In this document: piece by piece, positions 1 to 7,165 of the stretch
Layout: every line of letters starts with the position of its first letter
Position numbering within the stretch: the stretch's first letter is position 1
Source of the DNA: CAZIPZ01 sp964541075
GTDB taxonomy: Bacteria > Acidobacteriota > Terriglobia > 20CM-2-55-15
NCBI GenBank assembly: GCA_964541075.1
Contig: CAZIPZ010000167.1
Location: 1-9,200, forward strand
Direction: 5' to 3'
DNA length: 9,200 nucleotides
Notes under the pieces: generated by a model
What the model saw: only the letters and a program-made list of their open reading frames with translations
Told to the model about the DNA's origin: nothing
Database searches by the model: none
Program-made: the position numbers and the translations under genes

Positions 1-1145
1 ATACGAATGCGCTGAATCGCTTCAAGTATGTTAGGAAGCGAATTGGCATAGCTGAACCGCAGATAGCCCTCCCCGTGAGCTCCAAAAGCCGCGCCGCTAA
101 GGCATGACACTCCGGCCTCGTCGAGCAGCAGGTCCGCCAAAGCCTTCGACGACATGCCTGTTCCGGCAATGTTCGGAAAGGCATAAAAGGCGCCGGACGG
201 CGTCATACAACGAAAGCCCCGGATTCCGTTCAATCCTGTCACGATCGCATCCCGCCGGCGGCGAAACTCATCGACCATCTGCGTTACGCATTGCTGCTGA
301 CCCTTTAGGGCTGCTATACCGGCTCGTTGGGTGAAGCTCGCCGTGCATGAATTGGAATTCACCATCAATTTGGTCACGGCGTTGGCGAGCCATTCCGGCA
401 TCACGCCATAGCCCAACCGCCAGCCGGTCATCGAGTAAGCCTTTGAAAATCCGTCCAGAATGATGGTCTTCTCCTTCATTCCATCAAAGGCGGCAATCGA
501 AAAAGGTTCATCTTCGTACCAGATCTTGGAATAGATCTCGTCACTGAGAACCATGACGTCGTAATTTTGCAGAATGTCGGCAATGCGTAAAAGATCGTGT
601 CTCGAGATAACGCCGCCGGTGGGATTGGCCGGTGAAACGAGTATGAGCATCTTTGTTTTGCTGGATAGGCGATCGAGCAGCGCATCGGGATCGAAAGAAA
701 ACCCGCGACTCTCAACGAGAGGGAGCGCTACTGGCGTGGCGCCGGCAAAACGAATCACCGATTCGTAAATCGGAAATCCGGGGTTGGGATAGATGACTTC
801 ATCGCCAGCCTCCAGCAATGCCAGCATGCTGAAAAAAAGAATTGGTTTCGCGCCGGGCGTCACACAAATGTTTTCGGGACTCACATTGACGGCCCGTGTC
901 TGCGATACATGTTCAGCAATCGCCTCACGAAGCTCCGGCAATCCTGCACTGGGTCCATACTTAGTCCAGCCCTCGTCTAATGCACGTTTGCCCGCTTCCA
1001 CAATGTGCAGCGGCGTTGGGAAGTCCGGTTCACCAATCTCGAGGTGAATCACGCTTTTGCCTTGTTTCTCCAGCGCACGCGCCCTGGCGAGCACCTCAAA
1101 GGCGGATTCCGTTCCGATCCGGGACACCCTTTCAACGAGCCGCAT
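1..1145 (-). CDS. Class I/II PLP-dependent aminotransferase (aspartate aminotransferase-like), 3' end cut by window
   Basis: The visible 381 residues are a fold-type I aminotransferase (Aminotran_1_2), which transfers an amino group between an amino acid and a 2-oxo acid in the cytoplasm using PLP. The N-terminus resembles the RVSRI...EVLARARAL start common in this family, followed by IGEPDFPTP (about 37-45). PLP-site marks are SPANPTGG (N174), SDEIY (D202, Y205) and DGFSKAYSMTGWRLGY, with the Schiff-base lysine at K235 and R243 eight residues on. The substrate-carboxylate arginine is probably R363 in YLRFSYA. The frame is open to base 1, so only a short C-terminal tail is missing. The ATG at 1145 is the best start because a TGA lies in frame ten codons upstream (1173-1175). 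No strong Shine-Dalgarno is visible. The substrate cannot be fixed from sequence; an aspartate or broad-specificity enzyme is the usual annotation. It is divergent from the GlcG-family gene. Confidence 0.95.
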   Translation of the reverse strand, partial: MRLVERVSRIGTESAFEVLARARALEKQGKSVIHLEIGEPDFPTPLHIVEAGKRALDEGWTKYGPSAGLPELREAIAEHVSQTRAVNVSPENICVTPGAKPILFFSMLALLEAGDEVIYPNPGFPIYESVIRFAGATPVALPLVESRGFSFDPDALLDRLSSKTKMLILVSPANPTGGVISRHDLLRIADILQNYDVMVLSDEIYSKIWYEDEPFSIAAFDGMKEKTIILDGFSKAYSMTGWRLGYGVMPEWLANAVTKLMVNSNSCTASFTQRAGIAALKGQQQCVTQMVDEFRRRRDAIVTGLNGIRGFRCMTPSGAFYAFPNIAGTGMSSKALADLLLDEAGVSCLSGAAFGAHGEGYLRFSYANSLPNILEAIQRIR

Positions 1146-1174
1146 ACAACCATTTTGCGTGCATTCGTTGATTC

Positions 1175-1203
1175 ATCAAATCCAAAAGGCAATGCGAGAT
1201 CAA
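1175..1203 (-). promoter_or_regulatory. Candidate sigma70-type promoter for the aminotransferase
   Basis: Read on the minus strand, TTGATC (1198-1203) is a 4/6 match to the -35 box. After exactly 17 bases comes TTTGAT (1175-1180), a 4/6 match to the -10 box. Transcription would start near 1168, giving a leader of about 23 bases before the ATG at 1145. The spacing is ideal but the boxes are moderate, so this is a prediction from consensus only. Confidence 0.35.
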
Positions 1204-1214
1204 TTAGTGAGCGA

Positions 1215-1240
1215 TCGCCGAAATTGTGTAGAATCGGCGA
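1215..1240 (+). promoter_or_regulatory. Inverted repeat overlapping a candidate -10 box upstream of the GlcG-family gene
   Basis: A perfect 7-bp inverted repeat, TCGCCGA (1215-1221) and TCGGCGA (1234-1240), is separated by 12 bases. The spacer contains most of TAGAAT (1229-1234), a 5/6 match to a -10 box on the plus strand. That would place the start of transcription near 1241, with a leader of about 39 bases before the ATG at 1280. No good -35 box sits 17 bases upstream. The arrangement suits either an operator covering the promoter or a chance hairpin. The region also lies between two divergent genes, so a bound regulator could affect both. Confidence 0.3.
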
Positions 1241-1279
1241 GCCGCACCGCACTTTGACCAATGACAAGGAGAAGCCACC

Positions 1280-1768
1280 ATGCCCCACAGATTCGTCCGG
1301 AACAGTCTATTGCTTGTTTTGTTTGCTCTGGCTGCCATGCCTTTGCTCGCGCAAATGCCAAACCCTTACGGCGCACCGATTTCCGTCGATACCGCCAAGA
1401 AAGCCGCTGCTCTAGCCGTCGCCGAAGCCAAGAAGAACAATTGGACAATGGCAGTTTCAATCGTGGATACAGCCGGCTATTTGGTTTATTTCGAAAAAAT
1501 CGATGGAACGCAGGCCGGCAGCGTTAACGTAGCCATTGACAAGGCGCGCTCAGCTGCCTTGTTCAAACGACCCACCAAAGCATTTCAGGACAACATTGCC
1601 GCAGGCGGAGAGGGTCTGCGCATTCTCCGGCTCGAAGGTGCAGTTCCGGTTGAGGGCGGCATTCCACTTCTGCTGGAAGGAAAGATTGTTGGCGCGATCG
1701 GAGTTTCGGGAGGAACGAGCGCGCAGGATGGACAGGTTGCACAGGCGGCGGCAAGTACTATGAAGTAG
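1280..1768 (+). CDS. Exported GlcG/HbpS family (haem-degrading domain) protein
   Basis: This 162-residue protein is a GlcG/HbpS-family protein (Haem_degrading, formerly DUF336) with an added export signal. Residues 1-24 form a signal peptide: a basic start, a hydrophobic LLLVLFALAAMPLL core and a cleavage site after LLA. The domain follows with typical marks: VDTAKKAAALAVAEA (36-50), MAVSIVDTAGYLVYFEKIDG (57-76), AIDKARSAALFKRPT (85-99), and the glycine-rich end GGIPLL...GAIGVSGG (126-145). Relatives bind haem or corrinoids, or lie in glycolate-oxidase loci, but most have no assigned role; none of those contexts is present here. The start is well supported by AAGGAG at 1266-1271, eight bases before the ATG. 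The export signal suggests a periplasmic small-molecule or haem-binding role, which is inference. Its TAG directly abuts the convergent DUF4159 stop. Confidence 0.93.
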   Translation: MPHRFVRNSLLLVLFALAAMPLLAQMPNPYGAPISVDTAKKAAALAVAEAKKNNWTMAVSIVDTAGYLVYFEKIDGTQAGSVNVAIDKARSAALFKRPTKAFQDNIAAGGEGLRILRLEGAVPVEGGIPLLLEGKIVGAIGVSGGTSAQDGQVAQAAASTMK

Positions 1769-2593
1769 TCAGTGCGACATGGCGTAGATCATGAAATTGA
1801 TTCCCATGCGATAGGCTTGGCCCGAATAAATCTCTGGATAGCACGCAAGATCCATATATTCCCAGGCGTCTCCCAGATCTGAGTTGTAGGTGACGACGAC
1901 CATCAGACGCCCCGTGTCGTCTGCTATTCCGTAAATCGCCGGCGTGGTGTCGTCGGGCTGTTCCCAGGTGACCCCGCCGTAACAACCATTCCCTCTGTTG
2001 GGGATCTGCATCACCTGGTCGATGTCGAAAAACGTGTGAAACACCTCATGCGTTAAAGGGAGACGCTGCAGGGGCCGCTCGGGAAAGATCTTCCTCAACT
2101 GGTTTTCGAAGTTGGATTTCTGCCGCAGGCCCCAGAAGTCATCAACGTGTAAAAATCCGCCGCGCAACAGATATTCCCGAAGACGAGCGGCCTCTTTATC
2201 GTTGACGAACATTCCGCCGACCTCCACCGCATAAACATATGGGTACCTGAAAAGGTCGTCATCCATGATGCCGATGACGTTCGGATTGGGATGGACCCGA
2301 ATGCCTGTCAATCGATGAACGCCGCCCATGAACTTGCAGTCCGCTCCCGGATAGTCCGTTCCCCATCCCCAGCCCTGCGCAGGAAAAAAGGCGCCTCCAC
2401 CGAACTCAGGGCACGCGAAGGGCTCGGGCTTCGCCATCGTTCCCATCCAACGACGGCCGTTGTCTGAATACAAGAGGCGGGTGAAGTAAAACTCAGGAGG
2501 GTTCGTCAAGAGGTCCCCGACAGCAATTGCGGTCGGACTAAGGTGCAGCCCGACCACCAGCACAACGAGCAGAATGAGCGCGACCTTCTCCAT
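1769..2593 (-). CDS. DUF4159 domain exported protein
   Basis: This 274-residue protein has a signal peptide (about 1-24, ending in AIA) and a DUF4159 domain covering nearly all the rest. Family hallmarks are EFYFTRLLYSDNG (34-46), YPYVYAVEVGGMFVNDKEAARLR (117-139), LLRGGFLHVDDFWG (142-155), a RKIFPERPLQRLPLTHEVFHTFFDI stretch (167-191) and the C-terminal MGINFMIYAMSH. DUF4159 has a glutamine-amidotransferase/ThuA-like fold by family knowledge, but no activity is established. In other genomes such proteins often lie near MoxR/VWA/BatA-type gene clusters, none of which is present here. The start at 2593 is supported by GGAGAG (2599-2604 on the minus strand), five bases upstream. Three cysteines (C61, C86, C204) in the exported portion could form a disulfide. 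It lies 75 bp downstream of the transporter gene on the same strand and may be co-transcribed with it. Confidence 0.92.
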   Translation of the reverse strand: MEKVALILLVVLVVGLHLSPTAIAVGDLLTNPPEFYFTRLLYSDNGRRWMGTMAKPEPFACPEFGGGAFFPAQGWGWGTDYPGADCKFMGGVHRLTGIRVHPNPNVIGIMDDDLFRYPYVYAVEVGGMFVNDKEAARLREYLLRGGFLHVDDFWGLRQKSNFENQLRKIFPERPLQRLPLTHEVFHTFFDIDQVMQIPNRGNGCYGGVTWEQPDDTTPAIYGIADDTGRLMVVVTYNSDLGDAWEYMDLACYPEIYSGQAYRMGINFMIYAMSH

Positions 2594-2668
2594 GGATGCT
2601 CTCCGGAAAAGGTCATTCTATCATCAGGCGTTTTACAAACCTTGAAATGGCCTTCTTTACTCGGGACA

Positions 2669-4030
2669 CTAGGCTGCGATAGCACCTTCAGGCGCAGCTT
2701 GATCTGCCGGCTGAGTCACCTGATCCGTTTTTCTCATCCGGACGATGCCCACAGCAACACACAGCCACACGGCGACGAGAATGATGTTTGCAATGGCAAA
2801 GTCCCGAACACCAAACGAGAGTTGAGCGCCCACGAACACCAGTACTGCGGAAAGCGCGTCGCCCGCGCGCCAGAAGAAATTGTCGATGGCAGTCTTCGCC
2901 TTGTACTTTGCATCCCGGCTCGTTCGTAGAAATAGTGCGTGCCGTGCGGTGTTCTGAATCGAGTAATCCGTACTGTTCTCCATGATCTTCGTCACTCGGA
3001 TCAGGCTCAACATCGGTACGAACGCAAGCAGACCATAACTCCCCAACGCGATGATCGGAAGAAACAGCAAGGCCGCACTGATCCCGATGTGTTTCATGAT
3101 CCGTGAGACGACGAATAACTGCAGACCTGCGCCAAGAATGTTCACCCAGAAGTAAAAGTCAGCGTAAAACTTCCCGATATACTCCTCCTGCGTCATTCCG
3201 GCGGCAGACGGATTTGCCACGGCAGCTTCAGCTTCGAGTTTGACGGCCTTTCCGAGAATGAATTCCCCAGTTGTGTTGACAAGGTTTGATAGGAGCACCA
3301 GGATGGCGATCAAGAAAAGATACCGATAGCGGAATATGAGCTGAAAGCCGCCTTTCCCGTCGATCGGAGCATCGATACCGCGATTCTTCCGGAGAGGCGG
3401 CCTGCGTTTCTCGCGTCGATGAATCCAGGAGGTCAACACCATGCATAAGCTCAGCATCGATGCCGCGACCAACATCATGGTGTAAGGGCCAACCGGTTTA
3501 AAAAGACTGCCGGCAATCTGCGCCCCAAAGATTGCCCCTAGCGAGCTTCCAATACCAGTGATGGCAAAAAGGCGCCGCCCTTGTTCCTGAGTGTAAATAT
3601 CATTCGCGAACGCCCACACCTGAGCCACCAACATCACATTGAACAGTCCCACCCACAAAAAGAATGGAATCCCAATCGAGAAGTTCATTTTAGCCAGGAA
3701 GTAAAAAAGCACCAGATTGGATATGAAGAAAGCGATAAGTCCGTTGACGAGGCGAACACGATTCAACCGATTTGCCACTGCGCCATAGAGCGGGACAATC
3801 ATCAGAAACAACAACGCTTGGGCTGCTCCGGCATAACTCTTTATCTCCGCTCCCTGACTACTCAATATGAGCGCTTCTCGAACAGGCTTGATGATGTAGT
3901 AGGCCGTAAGAAGGATGAAGATGTTCGTCATCAAGAGCAATCCCGTCGTTCCCTCGCCTCGACGAACATCGGCAAAAATGTTCAACACCTTCTCAACGGC
4001 GCTTCGTGGGCCAGCATCCTGGTCGTACAT
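2669..4030 (-). CDS. TLC/Npt-type nucleotide transporter-like (ATP/ADP translocase family) membrane protein
   Basis: This polytopic inner-membrane protein has about 10-12 hydrophobic segments and belongs to the MFS-related TLC family (ATP:ADP antiporter of Rickettsia, Chlamydia and plastids). With the start at 4030 it has 453 residues, near the family's usual 450-500. Diagnostic stretches are LLTAYYIIKPVREALIL (40-56), a conserved first helix. The other is the cytosolic segment at about 351-390, with DYSIQNTARHALFLRTSRDAKYKAK and DNFFWRAGD. An in-frame ATG at 4072 would add 14 residues (MCNSVRVLRRDEAV). Neither start has a strong Shine-Dalgarno. I prefer 4030 because AGAAGAG lies upstream of it and because the resulting N-terminus (AVEKVLNIFADVRRGEG) fits relatives better. 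Free-living relatives are common but their substrate is untested, so nucleotide exchange should not be assumed. It is divergent from the L,D-transpeptidase and upstream of the DUF4159 gene. Confidence 0.87.
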   Translation of the reverse strand: MYDQDAGPRSAVEKVLNIFADVRRGEGTTGLLLMTNIFILLTAYYIIKPVREALILSSQGAEIKSYAGAAQALLFLMIVPLYGAVANRLNRVRLVNGLIAFFISNLVLFYFLAKMNFSIGIPFFLWVGLFNVMLVAQVWAFANDIYTQEQGRRLFAITGIGSSLGAIFGAQIAGSLFKPVGPYTMMLVAASMLSLCMVLTSWIHRREKRRPPLRKNRGIDAPIDGKGGFQLIFRYRYLFLIAILVLLSNLVNTTGEFILGKAVKLEAEAAVANPSAAGMTQEEYIGKFYADFYFWVNILGAGLQLFVVSRIMKHIGISAALLFLPIIALGSYGLLAFVPMLSLIRVTKIMENSTDYSIQNTARHALFLRTSRDAKYKAKTAIDNFFWRAGDALSAVLVFVGAQLSFGVRDFAIANIILVAVWLCVAVGIVRMRKTDQVTQPADQAAPEGAIAA

Positions 4031-4194
4031 GACTGCTTCGTCTCTTCTGAGCACCCGTACTGAATTGCACATGTCGGACCAATTCGGACACTAACTTGTT
4101 TTTCATTCTGAACTCCCGCGGATCTCACTGAATTCATGCCTCCCTTCGCTCGTCCACGGCACGGAATACGGGTTGCACCTTTGTTCACTGAAGC
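4031..4194. promoter_or_regulatory. Divergent intergenic region between transporter and L,D-transpeptidase genes
   Basis: This 164-bp gap must hold the promoters of both divergent genes. I find no convincing -35/-10 pair on either strand. Two small repeats stand out. CGGAC occurs twice ten bases apart, around 4075-4090. TCACTGAATTCATG (4125-4138) is nearly repeated as TCACTGAAGCATG (4185-4197) over the transpeptidase start. The second half also carries a short open frame (4136-4198), listed separately. Confidence 0.4.
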
Positions 4195-4198
4195 ATGA
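4136..4198 (+). CDS. Possible 20-codon leader ORF overlapping the transpeptidase start (ATGA)
   Basis: An ATG at 4136 opens a 20-residue frame (MPPFARPRHGIRVAPLFTEA) whose TGA at 4196-4198 overlaps the transpeptidase ATG at 4195-4197 in the classic ATGA arrangement of translational coupling. The transpeptidase start has no clear Shine-Dalgarno of its own, which would fit re-initiation. Against it, this frame also lacks a Shine-Dalgarno, the peptide has no recognisable motif, and a frame of this length arises easily by chance. I report it as a candidate only. Confidence 0.2.
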   Translation: MPPFARPRHGIRVAPLFTEA

Positions 4199-5667
4199 GA
4201 AGTACATTCAAATCGGCGCTCGCCGTTTTTGCTGTATGGGCGGCAGCGTGCACAAGCGCTCCTGAACCAACAATTCAAGAAGTTGCGAGCCTTACAGCTC
4301 GCATAAAGAGTGATGGCCGGCCGTCGTTTGTAGGTCTCCAGAAGGAGAGTTCGCAGCGCTGGCAGGTCCTGGCCCACCTCTACCAAAGCAGGGATTTCCG
4401 CCCCGTCTGGATCGCTCGTGGACGCCCCCTTCCGAAAATTGAAGAGTTGAGGCAACTACTCAGTCAGGCTTCACAACACGGATTGCGTCCCGAGAACTAT
4501 GATATGGGCGAATCTGTCAACACAACAGATCACGAGCTAGAGTTGACCTGGGCTCTTATTCAGTTTTCGTTCGATATCGCAGGCCGCGGCCGGCCGGTAG
4601 AAAGGTTGTTGGCGGAGGCAATCGAGAACGACAAGCTCTCTTCTATTATCGATGATCTTGTTCCAGGCAATCCGGAGTATGCCCGGCTTCAGCAGGCCCT
4701 CCCTAAATACCTTCAGCTTGCCGACGATGAAGATGAAGGTTGGCAGAATCTCCCTCTCGAAGTGAAGCTTCAAAAAACCGGTGATCTCAATGCAGCAACT
4801 GATGCCTCCGATCTGACGAACGCCATAAAACAATTCGAAACCCGTCACGGATTCCGCGTAGATGGGAGAATGGACAATGAAATCCGTGAAGAAATCAACA
4901 TTTCACCCAGTCAGAGAGTTCGCCAAATCGCCATCAACCTCGAGCGATTGAGAAAACTTCCATCTGACCTTGGAAGACGCTACATCTGGGTGAACATTCC
5001 GGAATTCAAGCTTACCCTCGTTGAGGAAGGGCAAACAGTGCTGTCCATGAAAGTGGTTGTCGGCAGGCCGGAGACGCCCACACCCACCTTGGACAGCCGC
5101 ATGACACACATCGTTTTCAGTCCTTACTGGAACATTCCTGAAAGCATCTTGACCAACGAAACTCTTCCCAAAATAGTCGAAGACGAAAACTACCTTGAAC
5201 AACAAGACATCGAGATCGTTCGAGTTTCGGGCAGCCGCCGGGAAACTGTTGATCCAGCGGAAATCAATTGGTCGGAAATCACCTCGAAGAGCGATTATCA
5301 ATTTCGACAGAGGCCAGGCGCCAAAAACGCGTTGGGACTGGTGAAGTTCATTTTTCCAAACCCGTACAGCGTCTATCTTCACGACACGCCTGCCGATGGT
5401 CTTTTCCGCTCACCCCAACGAGGTCTCAGTCATGGCTGCGTCCGAGTCGAGGATCCGATGAAACTGGCGGAATATCTCTTACGCGATGACCTGAACTGGA
5501 CCTCAGAAAGGATTCGCTCTGCGATGCACAGCGGCCGGGAAACCACGGTGTTGCTGAAGGCGCCCGAGGACGTCCATCTTGCCTATTTGACCGCTTGGGC
5601 GACCCCGGAAGGATTTGTTCATTTCCGCAGGGACATCTACGGCTTGGACGATCTCGATTCGAATTAA
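4195..5667 (+). CDS. YcbB/LdtD-like L,D-transpeptidase lipoprotein
   Basis: This 490-residue murein L,D-transpeptidase would form 3-3 cross-links, or attach other groups, at meso-diaminopimelate in periplasmic peptidoglycan. The N-terminus is a lipoprotein signal (hydrophobic 6-18, AAAC with C19 as lipidated cysteine), although A at -3 is less usual than L. Next come the YcbB-type scaffold domain (about 60-180, with DFRPVWIARG), a PG_binding_1 segment (about 187-240, with KQFETRHGFRVDGRMD) and the YkuD catalytic domain (about 260-450). The catalytic site is SHGCVRV with C415 and H413, plus HDTP at H396. YWNIPESIL and the long capping segment also match YcbB rather than the small YbiS class. 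The ATG at 4195 is the earliest possible start because TGA lies two codons upstream (4189-4191). The Shine-Dalgarno is poor. The gene may be read together with the M48 protease gene 120 bp downstream. Confidence 0.95.
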   Translation: MRSTFKSALAVFAVWAAACTSAPEPTIQEVASLTARIKSDGRPSFVGLQKESSQRWQVLAHLYQSRDFRPVWIARGRPLPKIEELRQLLSQASQHGLRPENYDMGESVNTTDHELELTWALIQFSFDIAGRGRPVERLLAEAIENDKLSSIIDDLVPGNPEYARLQQALPKYLQLADDEDEGWQNLPLEVKLQKTGDLNAATDASDLTNAIKQFETRHGFRVDGRMDNEIREEINISPSQRVRQIAINLERLRKLPSDLGRRYIWVNIPEFKLTLVEEGQTVLSMKVVVGRPETPTPTLDSRMTHIVFSPYWNIPESILTNETLPKIVEDENYLEQQDIEIVRVSGSRRETVDPAEINWSEITSKSDYQFRQRPGAKNALGLVKFIFPNPYSVYLHDTPADGLFRSPQRGLSHGCVRVEDPMKLAEYLLRDDLNWTSERIRSAMHSGRETTVLLKAPEDVHLAYLTAWATPEGFVHFRRDIYGLDDLDSN

Positions 5668-5787
5668 ACCCGCGAAACTAAAGTCAATCCATTCAGTCAT
5701 TTGTCGCGCACCTATCTCATGTTACGGCGCGGCGGCAGTCTATCCATTCAGAGGCTTTTCTACAATCGGACCTCTGGAGACTAAGTT
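5668..5787 (+). promoter_or_regulatory. Intergenic region upstream of the M48 protease
   Basis: This 120-bp gap separates two same-strand genes and shows no terminator with a U-run. ATCCATTCAG is repeated exactly at 5687-5696 and 5742-5751, 55 bases apart, which could be paired binding sites or chance. TACAAT at 5761-5766 is a 5/6 match to a -10 box but lacks a -35 box at the right distance. CAGAGG (5749-5754) can pair with CCTCTG (5771-5776), which touches the Shine-Dalgarno GGAG (5776-5779), so the ribosome site could be weakly occluded. Confidence 0.3.
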
Positions 5788-7161
5788 ATGCAGTCAAGAG
5801 CAAAGAATATCGTTATTTCCGCAATCGCCATTTCAATGCTGGTTCTGCCTCTCCTGGCGGACCGAACCACTTTGAAACAGGGCTGGAATCTTTTTACTGT
5901 CCAGCAAGACATTGAATTGGGGCGTAGATTGGCACAGCAAGCTGAAAGCAGCATGCAAGTGTCGACGGACAGTTACGCCAATGGCTATATCGACGCGTTG
6001 GGTAGGAAACTGACCGCCCATGCTCCGGGATACAGGTATCCGTATCAATTCAAGATCCTGAATGACAGAAACATTGAGGCGTTTGCCTTTCCCGGCGGCT
6101 TTGTGTACGTGAGCAGCGGCCTGATTGACGCTGCTCAAACCGAGCCGCAGCTCGCGGGGTTGCTGGCTCACGAACTGGCTCACGTAGTGCTACGGCATGG
6201 CACACAGCAGGTATCAAGGGCCTACGCGAACAACATCCCAAGTGCGGCTCCGGGCCGCGTACCCGTTACAACGGCGATGAACCGGTTGAACATTCGCTTC
6301 GACTCCGATTCCATTGTTCTGAAACATTCGGTTGAATCCGAACGTCAAGCGGATCTGATAGCAACACAGATTCTTCGCGACGCGGCGTTCGACCCGCAGA
6401 ACATGGTCGCCTTCTTTCAAACAGTTGACAGTGAATCTGCAGGTCTGGCAGCCGATTTCGACAGCAGCCATCCCACGGTCCCCAATCGTGCCGCCAGAGT
6501 CCGGCGTGAAGTGACGAATATGGGAGGCTTACTCAAAACCTTGAGAGGCGACTCTCCGGATCTTCACACAACACAGGCGCGTCTGCGGGATGAAATGGCG
6601 CGGTCGGATTCAACTTACGATGATGACTACTATGGAGAAGCGCCGGATCCACCGTCTTCGAGAATGGTGCGCTTCACCGGACATGATCTTGAATTCCGTC
6701 ACCCTGAAAACTGGACTGTCAACGAAGAAGGAGAAACCATTTCGATTGCGCCGTACGGTGGAATTGTGTCCGGATCGCTGGCATACGGAATGAGAATCTC
6801 AACATTTGATCCTCAGGACGGGTATTTCGGACAAAACACACTGACAACGCCGGGACAAGGGATCGGCGGAACAACACTCTCAAGGGCGACGAATCAGTTG
6901 CTCGATGAACTTCGGCATTCGAATCCCAACATGACCGTCATCCGCACGCTCCAGGGACGAAGGGTGGACGGACTTACCGGCATGACCGTTGAATTGAACA
7001 ATGATTCACCTGTGGGAGGTCGCGAAACGGATTGGCTGGTAACGGTGCTACGCCCCAATGGACTGCTCTACTATTTTGTCGGAGCGGCGCCGCAACAGGA
7101 CTACAACCGCTATTTGCCAACCTTTGAGCAAATGGTTGCCAGCGTTCGCTTCATTAACTAG
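5788..7161 (+). CDS. Secreted M48 family (Ste24/BepA-like) zinc metalloprotease with C-terminal extra domain
   Basis: This 457-residue protein starts with a signal peptide (about 1-24, ending PLLA) and has no lipobox. The protease domain (about 35-265) is an M48 peptidase. HELAH supplies zinc ligands H128 and H132 with catalytic E129, and the later ESERQAD motif supplies the third ligand, most likely E185. AFAFPGGFVYVSSGLI (about 95-110) is the conserved pre-motif stretch. The SHPTVPNRAARVRR segment (about 229) is also typical. By analogy with BepA, a periplasmic role in degrading or handling misfolded envelope proteins is likely. An acidic linker (DSTYDDDYYGEAPDPP, about 271-286) leads to a C-terminal beta-rich domain of about 160 residues (from DLEFRHPENWTV) that BepA lacks and whose function I do not know. 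GGAG at 5776-5779, eight bases upstream, supports the ATG. Confidence 0.94.
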   Translation: MQSRAKNIVISAIAISMLVLPLLADRTTLKQGWNLFTVQQDIELGRRLAQQAESSMQVSTDSYANGYIDALGRKLTAHAPGYRYPYQFKILNDRNIEAFAFPGGFVYVSSGLIDAAQTEPQLAGLLAHELAHVVLRHGTQQVSRAYANNIPSAAPGRVPVTTAMNRLNIRFDSDSIVLKHSVESERQADLIATQILRDAAFDPQNMVAFFQTVDSESAGLAADFDSSHPTVPNRAARVRREVTNMGGLLKTLRGDSPDLHTTQARLRDEMARSDSTYDDDYYGEAPDPPSSRMVRFTGHDLEFRHPENWTVNEEGETISIAPYGGIVSGSLAYGMRISTFDPQDGYFGQNTLTTPGQGIGGTTLSRATNQLLDELRHSNPNMTVIRTLQGRRVDGLTGMTVELNNDSPVGGRETDWLVTVLRPNGLLYYFVGAAPQQDYNRYLPTFEQMVASVRFIN

Positions 7162-7165
7162 AGGG

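Noticed and set aside
2609..2654. Imperfect inverted repeat (AAGGTCATT / AATGGCCTT) between the transporter and DUF4159 genes
   Set aside because: It has a 28-base loop and a mismatch, with no U-run. It is too weak to call a terminator or attenuator.
3581..4063. 160-codon open frame on the plus strand
   Set aside because: It lies antisense within the transporter gene, has a composition rich in H, R and Q, no family resemblance and no ribosome site. The minus-strand protein has clear family motifs.
3982..4455. 157-codon open frame on the minus strand spanning the transporter start and the transpeptidase N-terminus
   Set aside because: It crosses two well-supported genes, has low-complexity basic composition and no motif. 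It is a shadow of those genes.
4903..5382. 159-codon open frame antisense to the transpeptidase
   Set aside because: The plus-strand frame carries the YkuD domain, and the antisense product resembles nothing known.
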